Positions 6,295 through 12,748 of a DNA stretch of 12,748 nt are shown piece by piece (positions within the stretch are counted from its first letter, which is position 1; each line of letters begins with the position of its first letter). Source of the stretch: Actinomycetes bacterium (GTDB taxonomy: Bacteria > Actinomycetota > Acidimicrobiia > Acidimicrobiales > Palsa-688). The notes beneath the pieces are model-generated. The model was not told the origin of the DNA. It did not search any database and saw only the letters and a list, made by a program, of their open reading frames with translations. The stretch lies in NCBI GenBank assembly GCA_021808425.1, contig JAKBBS010000092.1, positions 1-12,748 on the forward strand, read 5' to 3'. The position numbers and the translations under genes are program-made.

Positions 6295-7110
6295 TCAGGC
6301 GTCCCTTCTGGCGAGTAGGCCGGCTGCGACCGTTAGCAGGACGGCGATTTCGGTGGTGAGGATGGCGAGGGCTGGGAGGGGGTGAAGGGCTGTCGTATCA
6401 GGGTGGTGTTTGACGAGGGCGTCGGCGGCTCGGAGCGGCAGGTAAGGGTTGATGTCCTGGCGGGTGGCCGAGGTGAGGAGTCCGAGTATCAGGGTGGGCA
6501 GGACAAGCAGGGCGGCAATGGCGGTTAGGGCTCCGGCGGTGTGGCGGGCGATGGTGCCGAAGGCGAAGCCGATGAGGGCCATGGCGGTGAAGATGGCTGC
6601 GGCGCCGAGCAGCTGTCGGATGGCCACCGCGGTGATGACGGCTGTGTGGATGCGGCCCGCGAGGATGGCCTGGCCGATGCTGTAGGAGGCGACCGCCACG
6701 GTCAGGCCGTAGGCGAAGGCGGCCGATGCGGTCACGGCGACTTTGGCGGCGAGCAGCCGGAGTCGTTGGGGGGTGGCGAGGAGGGTGGTGTGGATCGTGC
6801 TGCCGGCGTATTCGCCGGTGATGACGAGCACGCCGGCGAGGGCGGCGACGAACTGGCCGACGGAGATCCCGAACTGGCTGGCGGCGACGGGATCGGCGCC
6901 GGAGGGAACCTGGGCCATGGACGCGATGGCGTGGCAGTGCAGCGCTCCGAGGGTCACCGAGATGATGCCGGCTGCGGCGGCGGCGCACCAGGTGGAGCGG
7001 GTGGTGCGCAACTTGAGCCACTCGGATCTGGCCACTGGAGCCAGTGGGCGCAGCGGGGTTCTCCGGGCTGTTCGAGGACCGAGGTCCTGGCCAGCGGTGG
7101 TCGCGATCAT
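6295..7110 (-). CDS. ABC-2-type transporter permease
   Basis: A 271-residue membrane subunit with six predicted helices at about 41-59, 84-98, 122-150, 164-186, 192-213 and 245-266. The N-terminal RSEWLKLRTTRSTW (28-41) and GEYAGSTIHTTLLATPQRLR (99-118) are typical of actinobacterial ABC-2 permeases that pair with DrrA/BcrA-like ATPases. The ATG at 7110 overlaps the stop of the ATPase gene (ATGA), so the two subunits are translationally coupled and form a two-gene operon running away from the PadR regulator. Two copies of this subunit probably pair with two ATPases in the membrane. Related systems export antibiotics or other hydrophobic compounds; the substrate here is unknown. Confidence 0.88.
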   Translation of the reverse strand: MIATTAGQDLGPRTARRTPLRPLAPVARSEWLKLRTTRSTWCAAAAAGIISVTLGALHCHAIASMAQVPSGADPVAASQFGISVGQFVAALAGVLVITGEYAGSTIHTTLLATPQRLRLLAAKVAVTASAAFAYGLTVAVASYSIGQAILAGRIHTAVITAVAIRQLLGAAAIFTAMALIGFAFGTIARHTAGALTAIAALLVLPTLILGLLTSATRQDINPYLPLRAADALVKHHPDTTALHPLPALAILTTEIAVLLTVAAGLLARRDA

Positions 7111-8051
7111 GTTTCGGGTCTCTCCTCGCGGTGTCGGGGGGTGGTGCCGATGTGCTCGGCGGCCTCTTCGGTGAGGGCCAGGTAGGCCTGTTCGAGGGAC
7201 GGGACGGTCTCGGTCAGTTCGCTGAGCACGACGCCAAGCGATGACGCCACGCCGGCAATGGCGTCGCGGGCGAGGCCGGAGACGAGCAGAGTCGCCTCGT
7301 CAGGACGTTCGATAGTCGCCCTGTGCTGCGACAGTTGCTGGGCGAGAAGGCCGGCTTGGTCGCTGCGGACTCTGACGGCCCGGTCGAGGCCAGCTAACAG
7401 GGGAAGGCGGCCAGTCGGGCAGTCGGCCAGTACCCGTCCTCGACCCACCACGACAACGTGGTCGGCGGTCTGGGCGATCTCGGCGATGTGATGGCTCGAC
7501 ACCAAGACGGTGCGACCTCGGCCGGCCAGTTCACGCAGGAGGTGGCGAAGCCAGTGGATCCCTTCGGGGTCCAGCCCGTTGCTCGGCTCATCGAGGATAA
7601 GCACGGCAGGGTCGCCCAGCAGAGCCGCGGCCAGGCCGAGGCGTTGGTTCATCCCCAGCGAGAGCTTCCCGGCCCGGCGGCGGCCCACGTGGGCGAGGCC
7701 GCACAGGGCCAGCACTTCGGTGGTCCGGCGTTCAGGGATCCGGTTGGAGAAGGCGAGGCTGCGCAGATGGTCCACGCCACGCCGGCTGGGATGGGCCGAG
7801 CGGCCTTCCAGGAGCACACCGATCTCCTGGAGGGGTGCTGGACGTTCGCGGTACGACCGCCCCTCGATCAGCGCTCGCCCAGAGGTGGGTCGGTCCAGAC
7901 CGGCAATCATCCGAAGGGTGGTGGACTTGCCGGCCCCGTTCGGCCCTAGCAGCCCCGTTACCGATCCGGGCTGGATCACTGCGGAGACGGCATCGACAGC
8001 CACGGTCGAGCGGTAGTGCTTGGTTAGTCGATCGAGCTCGATCACCGACAC
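7107..8051 (-). CDS. ABC transporter ATP-binding protein, DrrA/BcrA-like
   Basis: A 314-residue ATPase. Walker A is GPNGAGKST (36-44), the signature is LSLGM (130-134) instead of LSGGQ, as is common in the BcrA/DrrA group, Walker B is LILDEP (151-156), and the H-loop is SSHH (185-188). The usual Q-loop glutamine is replaced by a VLLEG sequence (79-83), also seen in this subfamily. The C-terminal 100 residues form the accessory domain typical of drug-export ATPases. The start is GTG at 8051, supported by GGAGG at 8061-8057 five bases upstream and by the MSVIELDRLTKHY opening. It is the first gene of the exporter operon, transcribed divergently from the PadR gene across two palindromes that probably control both directions. 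Its stop overlaps the permease start. Confidence 0.92.
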   Translation of the reverse strand: MSVIELDRLTKHYRSTVAVDAVSAVIQPGSVTGLLGPNGAGKSTTLRMIAGLDRPTSGRALIEGRSYRERPAPLQEIGVLLEGRSAHPSRRGVDHLRSLAFSNRIPERRTTEVLALCGLAHVGRRRAGKLSLGMNQRLGLAAALLGDPAVLILDEPSNGLDPEGIHWLRHLLRELAGRGRTVLVSSHHIAEIAQTADHVVVVGRGRVLADCPTGRLPLLAGLDRAVRVRSDQAGLLAQQLSQHRATIERPDEATLLVSGLARDAIAGVASSLGVVLSELTETVPSLEQAYLALTEEAAEHIGTTPRHREERPET

Positions 8052-8084
8052 CTCTTCCTCCCCGACGCACAGTTATTCCGACTA

Positions 8085-8113
8085 ACGGTATACCGTCTTG
8101 CGGTATACCGCAA
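8085..8113. promoter_or_regulatory. Tandem PadR operators between divergent genes
   Basis: Two palindromes share the ten-base core CGGTATACCG. The first (8085-8096) is perfect over 12 bp; the second, TTGCGGTATACCGCAA (8098-8113), is perfect over 16 bp. Their centres are 15 bp apart. They lie between the GTG of the ABC ATPase (8051, minus) and the GTG of PadR (8160, plus), where both promoters must be. They are the natural binding sites for this PadR protein; binding is inferred. Confidence 0.7.
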
Positions 8114-8159
8114 CCTGTTGTAACGTGACCAGTGGTTGGAAAGTTCGAGGAGGCCCTGG

Positions 8160-8486
8160 GTGAAAGATCGGATGGATCGTTGGGCGGACCCGCCGCTGCT
8201 GGTGTTGGCCAGCCTGGCGTCGGGACCCAAGCACGGGTACGCCATCACTCAAGACGTCGAGTCGACGATGGGTTTCCGGCTCAGCGCCGGCACGCTCTAC
8301 GCCGTGCTGGCTCGACTGGAGTCCGACGGCCTGATCGAGCCGCTCGCCGCCGAGGACCGCCGCCGCCCATACCGGATCACGGCGGCCGGTGCGGGCGCTC
8401 TCGCCGATCAGACCATGCGTATGCAGCAGGTCACCACGCTCGCCGCTGACCGGCTGCGTGCCAACATCGGATGGGCCGGAGCATGA
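8160..8486 (+). CDS. PadR-family regulator, short (PadR-s1 type)
   Basis: A 108-residue regulator consisting almost only of the winged helix. Conserved blocks are LVLASLASGPKHGYAITQDVE at about 14-34, GTLYAVLARLESDGLIEP at 44-61 and RRRPYRITAAGAGAL in the wing. The start is GTG 8160, supported by AGGAGG (8148-8153) six bases upstream; a TTG at 8136 in the same frame has no such support. It lacks the long helical C-terminal domain of the first PadR protein in this window (763-1287). It is divergent from an ABC exporter, with two shared palindromes between, and its stop overlaps the next gene (ATGA). Expected role: autorepressor that also represses the exporter until a ligand binds. Confidence 0.9.
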   Translation: MKDRMDRWADPPLLVLASLASGPKHGYAITQDVESTMGFRLSAGTLYAVLARLESDGLIEPLAAEDRRRPYRITAAGAGALADQTMRMQQVTTLAADRLRANIGWAGA

Positions 8487-9385
8487 CCGCCCAGCCGCAG
8501 CCGAGAAGTCGTCCGGCCGCCCAGCGGCTAGCCGCAATCGCCCTCTCGATCTATCCCCCGGCCTGGCAGGACCGCTACCGCGCCGAGATGCAGGTGCTAC
8601 TCGAAGACACCGGCGTCGAGGCCCGAACCGTGACCAGCTTGGCCCGAGGGGCCATCGTCGCCTGGGTCCGCCCGCCCGCCAACCTCTACCGCCACGACCC
8701 GGCCGGCCGGGCGCGAGCGAGCCTCGCCACCGTGCTCGCTGCTTGGACCGTCCTCGCCGGGCTCGGACTGGTCTTCGGGCAGTTGAACGAGACCCAAGGT
8801 CTGCACACTCTCACTCCGGGCCATCCCCTCACCCAATGGTCCTACCGGACCTACGCCCTCGCCGCCCACATCTCAGTCGCCGTCGTCATCATCGGCGGCC
8901 TCCCCCTGTGGTGCCACATGCTCCGCTTCACCCACCGCCAGCGACGCCGCGCGGAGGGGGCTCTGCTCCTCGCTCCAGTCGCGATTCCGATCCTGTTTCT
9001 CGGCGGCCTCATCGCCACCGCCAAGGTCGTACGCCATCCCGGTAACGGGATCGGAGTGTGGTGGTTCCTAGCGTTCACGGTCCTCGGCTTCGCCGCCGCA
9101 GTTGGTACGGCGGCCGGTCCAGCACTCGCTCTACGCCGCCTCCGACCTACGGGCAGACCACTTCTCCTCGCAGTCGCAGCCGCCGCCATCGCCGCCGGAA
9201 CCATGGCCGTCGCCGCCTCGGCCAGTATCGCGGACGCCGTCGGACTCACCCTGTGGGCCGATCACAACGCGCTCAGCCATACCCTCGTCCTTCTCGTCGC
9301 CTATCTTCCCGTCACCTTGGCGGCAGCAGCCATCGCCACCATCAGCTCGATCCGGGGCCTCCAAGCAATGGGCGCCGGCACCTAA
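8483..9385 (+). CDS. Six-helix membrane protein coupled to PadR, function unknown
   Basis: A 300-residue protein starting at the ATG that overlaps the PadR stop; another ATG four codons upstream (8471) is possible. The cytoplasmic N-terminus carries SIYPPAWQDRYRAEMQVLL (22-40), like the YPxxWRxRYxxEMxxLLED motif I recall from many actinobacterial membrane proteins encoded beside PadR genes. Six hydrophobic segments follow at about 80-99, 124-143, 160-180, 192-212, 226-248 and 265-288. There are no enzyme motifs and no ATPase. Its coupling to PadR and the divergent exporter suggests an accessory, sensing or immunity function for the same compound. Function is not established. Confidence 0.75.
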   Translation: MTAQPQPRSRPAAQRLAAIALSIYPPAWQDRYRAEMQVLLEDTGVEARTVTSLARGAIVAWVRPPANLYRHDPAGRARASLATVLAAWTVLAGLGLVFGQLNETQGLHTLTPGHPLTQWSYRTYALAAHISVAVVIIGGLPLWCHMLRFTHRQRRRAEGALLLAPVAIPILFLGGLIATAKVVRHPGNGIGVWWFLAFTVLGFAAAVGTAAGPALALRRLRPTGRPLLLAVAAAAIAAGTMAVAASASIADAVGLTLWADHNALSHTLVLLVAYLPVTLAAAAIATISSIRGLQAMGAGT

Positions 9386-9829
9386 AGCCGCCCAGTTGTG
9401 GTCGATTCTCGAGCGACGGGTCGGGCGAGCGCTACAGACAAAAGCAAATCCTGCCTTTAAAGGCGAGGACTCGCTGCGAACGAAGTCAAGGATGCGCAGG
9501 CTCACTCGCCCGCGCGAGAAAGTCAGCGACGTTCACGCTGTGCCCGACGGAGCGTGAACCCTGGCGCGTTCGAGCGCACCCGCTGCCATTTACACCGTGG
9601 ATTCGATCCACCTGACGAAGCGCGGTAAGTCTTGTCAAGAGCCTTTCCGGAGGTATTCCGCGATGGAATCGGTGCGCCGCCGCGGACGTTACCCCCAGTA
9701 CTGCTGGTACATGGGATACGACGGCGGACCGGTGAAGACGAGCCAGCCGCCCCTGCTTTCCCCATTGGCCTACGATCCGCGGCGGAACCCGGCGCGTTGA
9801 GTCCCTTGGTGACCAGAGAAGTCAGGTAG
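9386..9829. other. Gap without a convincing gene, several palindromes
   Basis: No frame here looks like protein. The stretch contains a perfect 12-bp palindrome GCCTTTAAAGGC (9453-9464), a nine-base-pair hairpin (9531-9559) and GTGGAT-TCG-ATCCAC (9597-9611). It separates the plus-strand PadR operon from minus-strand genes, so it should hold terminators, but no hairpin is followed by a T-run. Confidence 0.5.
9531..9559. terminator. Perfect 9-bp hairpin, possible bidirectional terminator
   Basis: GTTCACGCT (9531-9539) pairs perfectly with AGCGTGAAC (9551-9559) around an 11-base loop. It lies between convergent transcription units. No U-tract follows on either strand, so it could be an intrinsic terminator of the U-poor kind found in high-GC bacteria, or a protein-binding palindrome. 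Confidence 0.4.
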
Positions 9830-10012
9830 TCATGCGTAGCCCCCCGTCGCGAAGACAAATGCAACGCACACAGCCAGAGTGGTCACGATGGCCGGGACGA
9901 CCCTGCGAATAAGCGCGCCGGTCAGGGCGCCGATTGCGAACGCGGAGATGCGGATCGGCCGAAGGGGTGCATAGGCATACCCAGCGCATCGCATAGCAGT
10001 TTCCCTCATCAA
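9830..10012 (-). pseudogene. Fragment of an ABC-2 permease
   Basis: The 60-residue frame reads RISAFAIGALTGALIRRVVP, continuing AIVTTLAVCVAFVFATGG, before stopping at 9830. ABC-2 permeases of actinobacteria often carry a segment like ALGAxxGALxRRTxPAMxxTL in their second half, and this matches in pattern. The first dozen residues look unrelated, and the sequence expected after this helix is missing, so it is probably an internal remnant of a degraded exporter gene and not a 60-residue protein. A genuine small two-helix membrane protein cannot be excluded. Confidence 0.4.
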
Positions 10013-10094
10013 ACGTGAACTCGGCGCTTGATGTCCGCCTCAACACGAAGGCATGATCGAGGTCAGCCCGGACCCAGCGTGCTCAAGTTCGCAT

Positions 10095-10724
10095 TCAGGC
10101 GTCGCGGCATATGGCGTGCTCGGCGGTGGCGGTGAGGGTGTCTGCGACGCGCTCGGTTGCCAGTTGGCGGTTGGTGTGGAGAAGGTCGAATGCGTCGAAG
10201 CTCGTCAGCAGCCAGAGAACGTCGGCCGCATCCACAGGGTCGAGGCCGGGTCGCAACTGGTCTTGGTCGGCAAGCCGATTTGCGAGATGTGCCATGGCCC
10301 AAGCTCGGCGCTCCTCCAACCGGCCGATCGCACCGGAGAGCGCATCCGTGTCGAGTCGCACCACCGAGACCAGCGAGCGGATCACGTCGCGCTCGGCCGC
10401 GTACATCGCCGCCAACCCCTGGATTCCTGCGCGCAGGCTCTCGCGTGCGTCAGGTTGGCGTGACAGGTGCAACATCCGCTCGAACCCGACGCGCTGGAGT
10501 AGATCCTCGCCGAGTGCATCGAGCAGTCCGAGGCGCGAGCCAAACGCCACGTAGACGGTCGAGCGTGCGACGTCGGCCGCCTGCGCGACCCGGTCGATAC
10601 TGATCGGGTCGCCCGGAGCCGCCCGCAGCTGCTCATAGACCGCGTCGAGGATCCGCCGGCGCGTCTCCCCGGCCGCCTCGGCGCGACGGCGCTGTTTGTA
10701 CTGGCGGGTCGTCACCCCGCTCAC
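10095..10724 (-). CDS. TetR-family transcriptional regulator
   Basis: A 209-residue TetR regulator. The N-terminal DNA-binding domain begins with a basic run (QYKQRRRAEAAGETRRRILD, about 8-27) and contains the helix-turn-helix ISIDRVAQAADVARSTVYVA (41-60), followed by the typical FGSRLGLLDAL (61-71). Residues from about 80 to 205 form the variable helical ligand-binding and dimerisation domain; its ligand cannot be predicted. The likely start is GTG 10724; GTG 10715 is also possible, and neither has a strong Shine-Dalgarno. Upstream codons in the open frame overlap the divergent gene and are not conserved. It faces an ABM-fold protein and an amidohydrolase across 64 bases with overlapping promoter elements, so it probably controls those genes and itself. 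Confidence 0.88.
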   Translation of the reverse strand: MSGVTTRQYKQRRRAEAAGETRRRILDAVYEQLRAAPGDPISIDRVAQAADVARSTVYVAFGSRLGLLDALGEDLLQRVGFERMLHLSRQPDARESLRAGIQGLAAMYAAERDVIRSLVSVVRLDTDALSGAIGRLEERRAWAMAHLANRLADQDQLRPGLDPVDAADVLWLLTSFDAFDLLHTNRQLATERVADTLTATAEHAICRDA

Positions 10725-10747
10725 TCTAGCTTTCGCCAGACGACTGT

Positions 10748-10755
10748 AGTATAAA
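10748..10755. promoter_or_regulatory. Overlapping divergent -10 elements
   Basis: TATAAA (10750-10755) on the plus strand and TATACT (10753-10748) on the minus strand overlap between the TetR gene and the ABM-fold gene. They would start plus transcription near 10762 and minus transcription near 10741. Neither has a clear -35 hexamer. One TetR dimer bound here could block both. CAGAC at 10737-10741 and GTCTG at 10764-10768 flank the site as a wide inverted repeat. Confidence 0.45.
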
Positions 10756-10788
10756 AGACGTATGTCTGATGAAATGCAGAGGGAGCCG

Positions 10789-11082
10789 ATGTACGCGATC
10801 GTGAAATACCGTCTCAAGCCCGAGCACATCCAGCGCAGCCGGCTAGAAGGCGCCGGGCTGTACTCCGATCTGGCCGCTGGTGGCCCGGACTGGCTGCGGC
10901 AGGCGAGCTTCGAGGTGGACGACAACGGCGGCGTCCTCACCGTGGTCCAGCTCGAGCGCGACCCCAGCGCACTTCGAGATCTCGAACCGTTCCAGCGCCA
11001 CCGGGGCGACCTCGCTGACCGCTGCGCCGAGCCGCCGACTACGACCCCGGTACGGCTGCTCGGCGTGTACCGCTTTTTCTGA
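10789..11082 (+). CDS. ABM-like (dimeric alpha/beta-barrel) small protein
   Basis: A 97-residue protein with the outline of an antibiotic-biosynthesis-monooxygenase-like ferredoxin fold: strand MYAIVKYRLKPEHI, a helix with ELxG-like spacing, strand WLRQASFEVDD, strand VLTVVQLE, a helix rich in charged residues, and a final strand VRLLGVYRFF. Such proteins act as dimers; some oxidise quinols or polyketide aromatics without cofactors, others only bind ligands. ATG 10789 is preferred because GAGGGAG (10779-10785) precedes it and the domain begins there; ATG 10762 in the same frame would add nine residues. The gene is followed after 18 bases by an amidohydrolase and is divergent from TetR, suggesting a small inducible operon for modifying or breaking down a compound. 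Catalytic activity is not shown by sequence. Confidence 0.65.
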   Translation: MYAIVKYRLKPEHIQRSRLEGAGLYSDLAAGGPDWLRQASFEVDDNGGVLTVVQLERDPSALRDLEPFQRHRGDLADRCAEPPTTTPVRLLGVYRFF

Positions 11083-11100
11083 CCTTAAGGAGAGAATGCC

Positions 11101-12370
11101 TTGGGCGCGGCAACGACGATCGTGAACGCGAAGGTGTTCGACGGGACGAGGTCGCAAGACTGGACGTCGGTCCGGTTCGCTGACGGCCTGATCACCAAGT
11201 GCTCGATCGCCTCGGCCGCCCAAGAGGGCGACGAAGTGATCGACGCGGGCGGCGGGACGGTGCTCCCCGGTCTGATCGACGCGCACGTGCACCTTGTTCC
11301 CGGCGCCCTCGCACAATCGTTGACTTTCGGTGTTACCACCGTTCTCGACATGTTCAGCACGCCCGACCTGGTGGCAAGCGCGAAAGAGCAGGCCGGCTCC
11401 CGTCCGGACGTGGCCGATGTGCGTTCCTCGGGTGTCGGGGCCACCGCGCCGGGCGGGCACCCGTCGCTGATGTATGGCCCGTTCCCGACGTTGACCGCCG
11501 CCGACCAGGCGGAGCAGTTCGTCGCCGACCGGATCGCGGAAGGCTTGGACTACCTGAAGGTCTTCTCCGGTGTCAGGGGTCTATGGCCCTCGCTGAACCC
11601 CGAGACCATCCAGGCGCTGGTCACTGCCGCCCACGCCCGAGGGTTGCTGGTCGTGGCTCACGTGAGCTCGACAGCCGGCGTCGAAGAGGTCGTGTGCGCC
11701 GGTGTCGACGTGGTGGCCCACATCCCTGCGAACGCCGAACTGGACATGGCCTTGGTCGAACGCATGGCCGACGCCGGAATCGTGGTCGGTCCGACGCTGG
11801 CTACCGTCGAGAACACCCTTGGTGAACCGGGTGGCGCGGCAGTAGCAGGGGACCCGCGACTTGCTGAAGTGCTCGGGTGACGCCTGGGCACACCGATTGG
11901 CCTCGAACGTCCCGGGATCGCTTGGCCGGGAAATGCCGCCGTACTCCCAGGCCGAGGACAACGTGCGGCGACTGGCCGATGCCGGGATCACGCTGTTGGC
12001 GGGCACGGATGCTCCGAACCCGGGGACCGTCTTCGGAGCAAGCCTGCACCGTGAGCTCGAACTCCTTGTACGGTGCGGCATCAGCCCGGCGCAGGTCCTG
12101 GCATCGGCCACTGTCGAACCGGCACGAGTGTTCGGCCTCGCCGACCGAGGACGTGTCGCCGCCGGCCAGCGCGCGGACCTGGTCCTCGTCTCCGGCGACC
12201 CGCTGACCGACATCACGGCGACGCGCGCCATTCAGCGGATATGGCGCGGGGGCATCGCCTGCGATCGACACGCCTTCCTCGCAAGTGCCGCCGAAGCTGA
12301 GCAGCTTGCCGCTTTCGACGCCCAGCTCGCCAAGGTCATCGCAGCCGTGCGCAGACGCAGGTCCAACTGA
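11101..12370 (+). pseudogene. Metal-dependent amidohydrolase, interrupted by one-base frameshift
   Basis: A full-length amidohydrolase (imidazolonepropionase/prolidase-like branch) split by a frameshift. The first part starts at TTG 11101, seven bases after AAGGAGA (11087-11093), and stops at 11880 after 259 residues; the second frame continues from the same point to the stop at 12368-12370. Removing one G from the run 11875-11877 joins them smoothly (LAEVLG then DAWAHRLASN), giving about 422 residues. Metal ligands are intact on both sides: HVH (62 and 64), Lys153 in YLKV, His187 in VVAHV, His207 in VAHIPA, and the Asp of LLAGTDAPNPG (about 303 in the joined protein). GASLHRELELLVRCGISPAQ and FGLADRGRVAAGQRADLVLV are also family-typical. 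Such enzymes hydrolyse amide, lactam or peptide bonds with a two-metal centre. Either a recent inactivation or a sequencing error. Confidence 0.85.
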
Positions 12371-12446
12371 TCCGAGGAAGGCCGGGTCGTCCGTAGGCGG
12401 CGTCGCGCGCTGTCAACGTGGTCTTGAGGCTGCCCTGCCGACGTGC

Positions 12447-12500
12447 TGTCAATGGCCAAGTTGATGTCCCCGGTGGTGGCCAGCGAAAGTCCCCACCTCG
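12447..12500. repeat. Subterminal repeats at the IS21 end
   Basis: GGCCA followed within six or seven bases by GTCCCC occurs twice, with GGCCA at 12454-12458 and 12478-12482, a 24-base period. Read on the minus strand these are GGGGAC...TGGCC units. IS21-family ends carry repeated transposase-binding sites of this kind close to the tip. Confidence 0.6.
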
Positions 12501-12536
12501 GGTGGGTCACTCGGGGGTGGTTAGGGTGATTCCTCC

Positions 12537-12748
12537 TCAGGTTCTGACTTCTTTCATGCGGTAGCTGTCGCTTTCGGCGCTGATGACGACGGCGTAGAGG
12601 AGGAGCCGGTCGAGGAGGCTGAGTGGTGTGTGTTCGGGGAGGAACCGTTCCCTGGCTTCGAAGGGCCAGTGGCTGGCCCCGCCGAGGGATTGGCATTCGA
12701 AGGCTGACGGCCGTCGTCGCCGGTCGCTGTTGCCGCCGCCGGCCGTAG
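12537..12748 (-). CDS. istB: IS21-family helper ATPase IstB, C-terminal part
   Basis: About 70 codons are open on the minus strand from the window edge to the TGA at 12537-12539. The frame contains GGASHWPFEARERFLPEHTP, then LSLLDRLLLYAVVIS and DSYRMKEVRT at the end. This matches the end of IstB-type ATPases, where SxWPFexWgxfLPEH, LLDRLLHHa and gxSYRmrEAR are characteristic. IstB is the AAA+ partner of the IstA transposase and bends target DNA; its Walker motifs would lie outside the window. The PFEARERF stretch and the shorter spacing before LSLLDRLL differ slightly from what I recall, and the residues next to the window edge are Arg/Gly-rich, so this copy may be degraded. Confidence 0.65.
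   Translation of the reverse strand, partial: TAGGGNSDRRRRPSAFECQSLGGASHWPFEARERFLPEHTPLSLLDRLLLYAVVISAESDSYRMKEVRT

Larger units (their letters stand above)
12411..12748 (-). mobile_element. End of an IS21-family insertion sequence (partial)
   Basis: The sequence right of 12411 shows the layout of an IS21 element end: TG-starting terminus, subterminal repeats, then the helper gene istB reading from inside toward this end. TGTCAA occurs at 12411 and again at 12447, either of which could be the tip. The element continues beyond the window, so istA and the other end are not visible. It lies 40-76 bases after the amidohydrolase stop. Confidence 0.65.

Noticed and set aside
6541..7185. Plus-strand Gly/Asp-rich frame of 214 codons
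   Set aside because: Antisense shadow of the ABC-2 permease and ATPase; composition is an artefact of high GC third positions.
8085..8113. CRISPR-like or iteron-like repeats
   Set aside because: Only two copies with a spacing of 15 bases between centres and placed between divergent genes; operator sites explain them better.
9597..9611. T-arm-like GTGGATTCGATCCAC
   Set aside because: The loop register does not fit a tRNA T-loop with a five-base stem, and no other tRNA parts are nearby; simply a short palindrome.
9523..9864. Minus-strand frame of 113 codons in the gap
   Set aside because: Ser/Arg/Gly-rich, no conserved pattern, crosses two palindromes; not supported as a gene.

Overview
The window is GC-rich with strongly GC-biased third codon positions, uses GTG and TTG starts as well as ATG, packs genes into ATGA/GTGA overlaps, and has at least one probable leaderless promoter. 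Together with PadR-linked ABC exporters and an IS21-type insertion sequence, this suggests an accessory region of an actinobacterial (Actinomycetota) chromosome. That placement is inference; no rRNA or other taxonomic marker is present.

Layout. 1-734: no intact gene; an imperfect 19-bp inverted repeat, a sigma-70 region 4-like remnant and tRNA-arm-like debris. 735-4306: a tightly overlapped three-gene operon (PadR regulator, MacB/LolD-type ATPase, ten-helix FtsX-type permease) with a palindrome over the promoter. 4410-5115: a small Xre/Cro-type regulator whose promoter lies inside two tandem operators, followed by a membrane protein that appears frameshifted twice. 5173-5525: two back-to-back C-terminal fragments of membrane proteins on opposite strands. 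5533-6023 (minus): a minimal serine-recombinase-like protein lacking the catalytic serine and a DNA-binding domain, coupled to a tiny upstream ORF; 6024-6294 shows no gene. 6295-9385: a divergent module, with ABC ATPase and ABC-2 permease to the left and PadR regulator and six-helix membrane protein to the right, separated by two palindromes. 9386-9829: no gene, several short palindromes. 9830-10012 (minus): an ABC-2 permease remnant. 10095-12370: a TetR regulator divergent from an ABM-fold protein and an amidohydrolase interrupted by a one-base frameshift. 12411-12748: the end of an IS21-family element with the C-terminus of its IstB helper, running off the window.

How it works together. The region looks like a patchwork of self-regulated response cassettes. 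Four one-component regulators (two PadR, one Xre, one TetR) each sit beside the genes they probably control. Two cassettes are ABC exporters, plausibly for lipophilic or antimicrobial compounds, and one is a small catabolic or detoxifying enzyme pair. Between the cassettes are gene fragments and mobile-element remnants, consistent with repeated insertion and deletion. I see no clear evidence of a wholly new system. The most distinctive points are the double-operator Xre promoter, the apparently inactive recombinase with its coupled small ORF, and the near-identical palindromes of the second PadR module.
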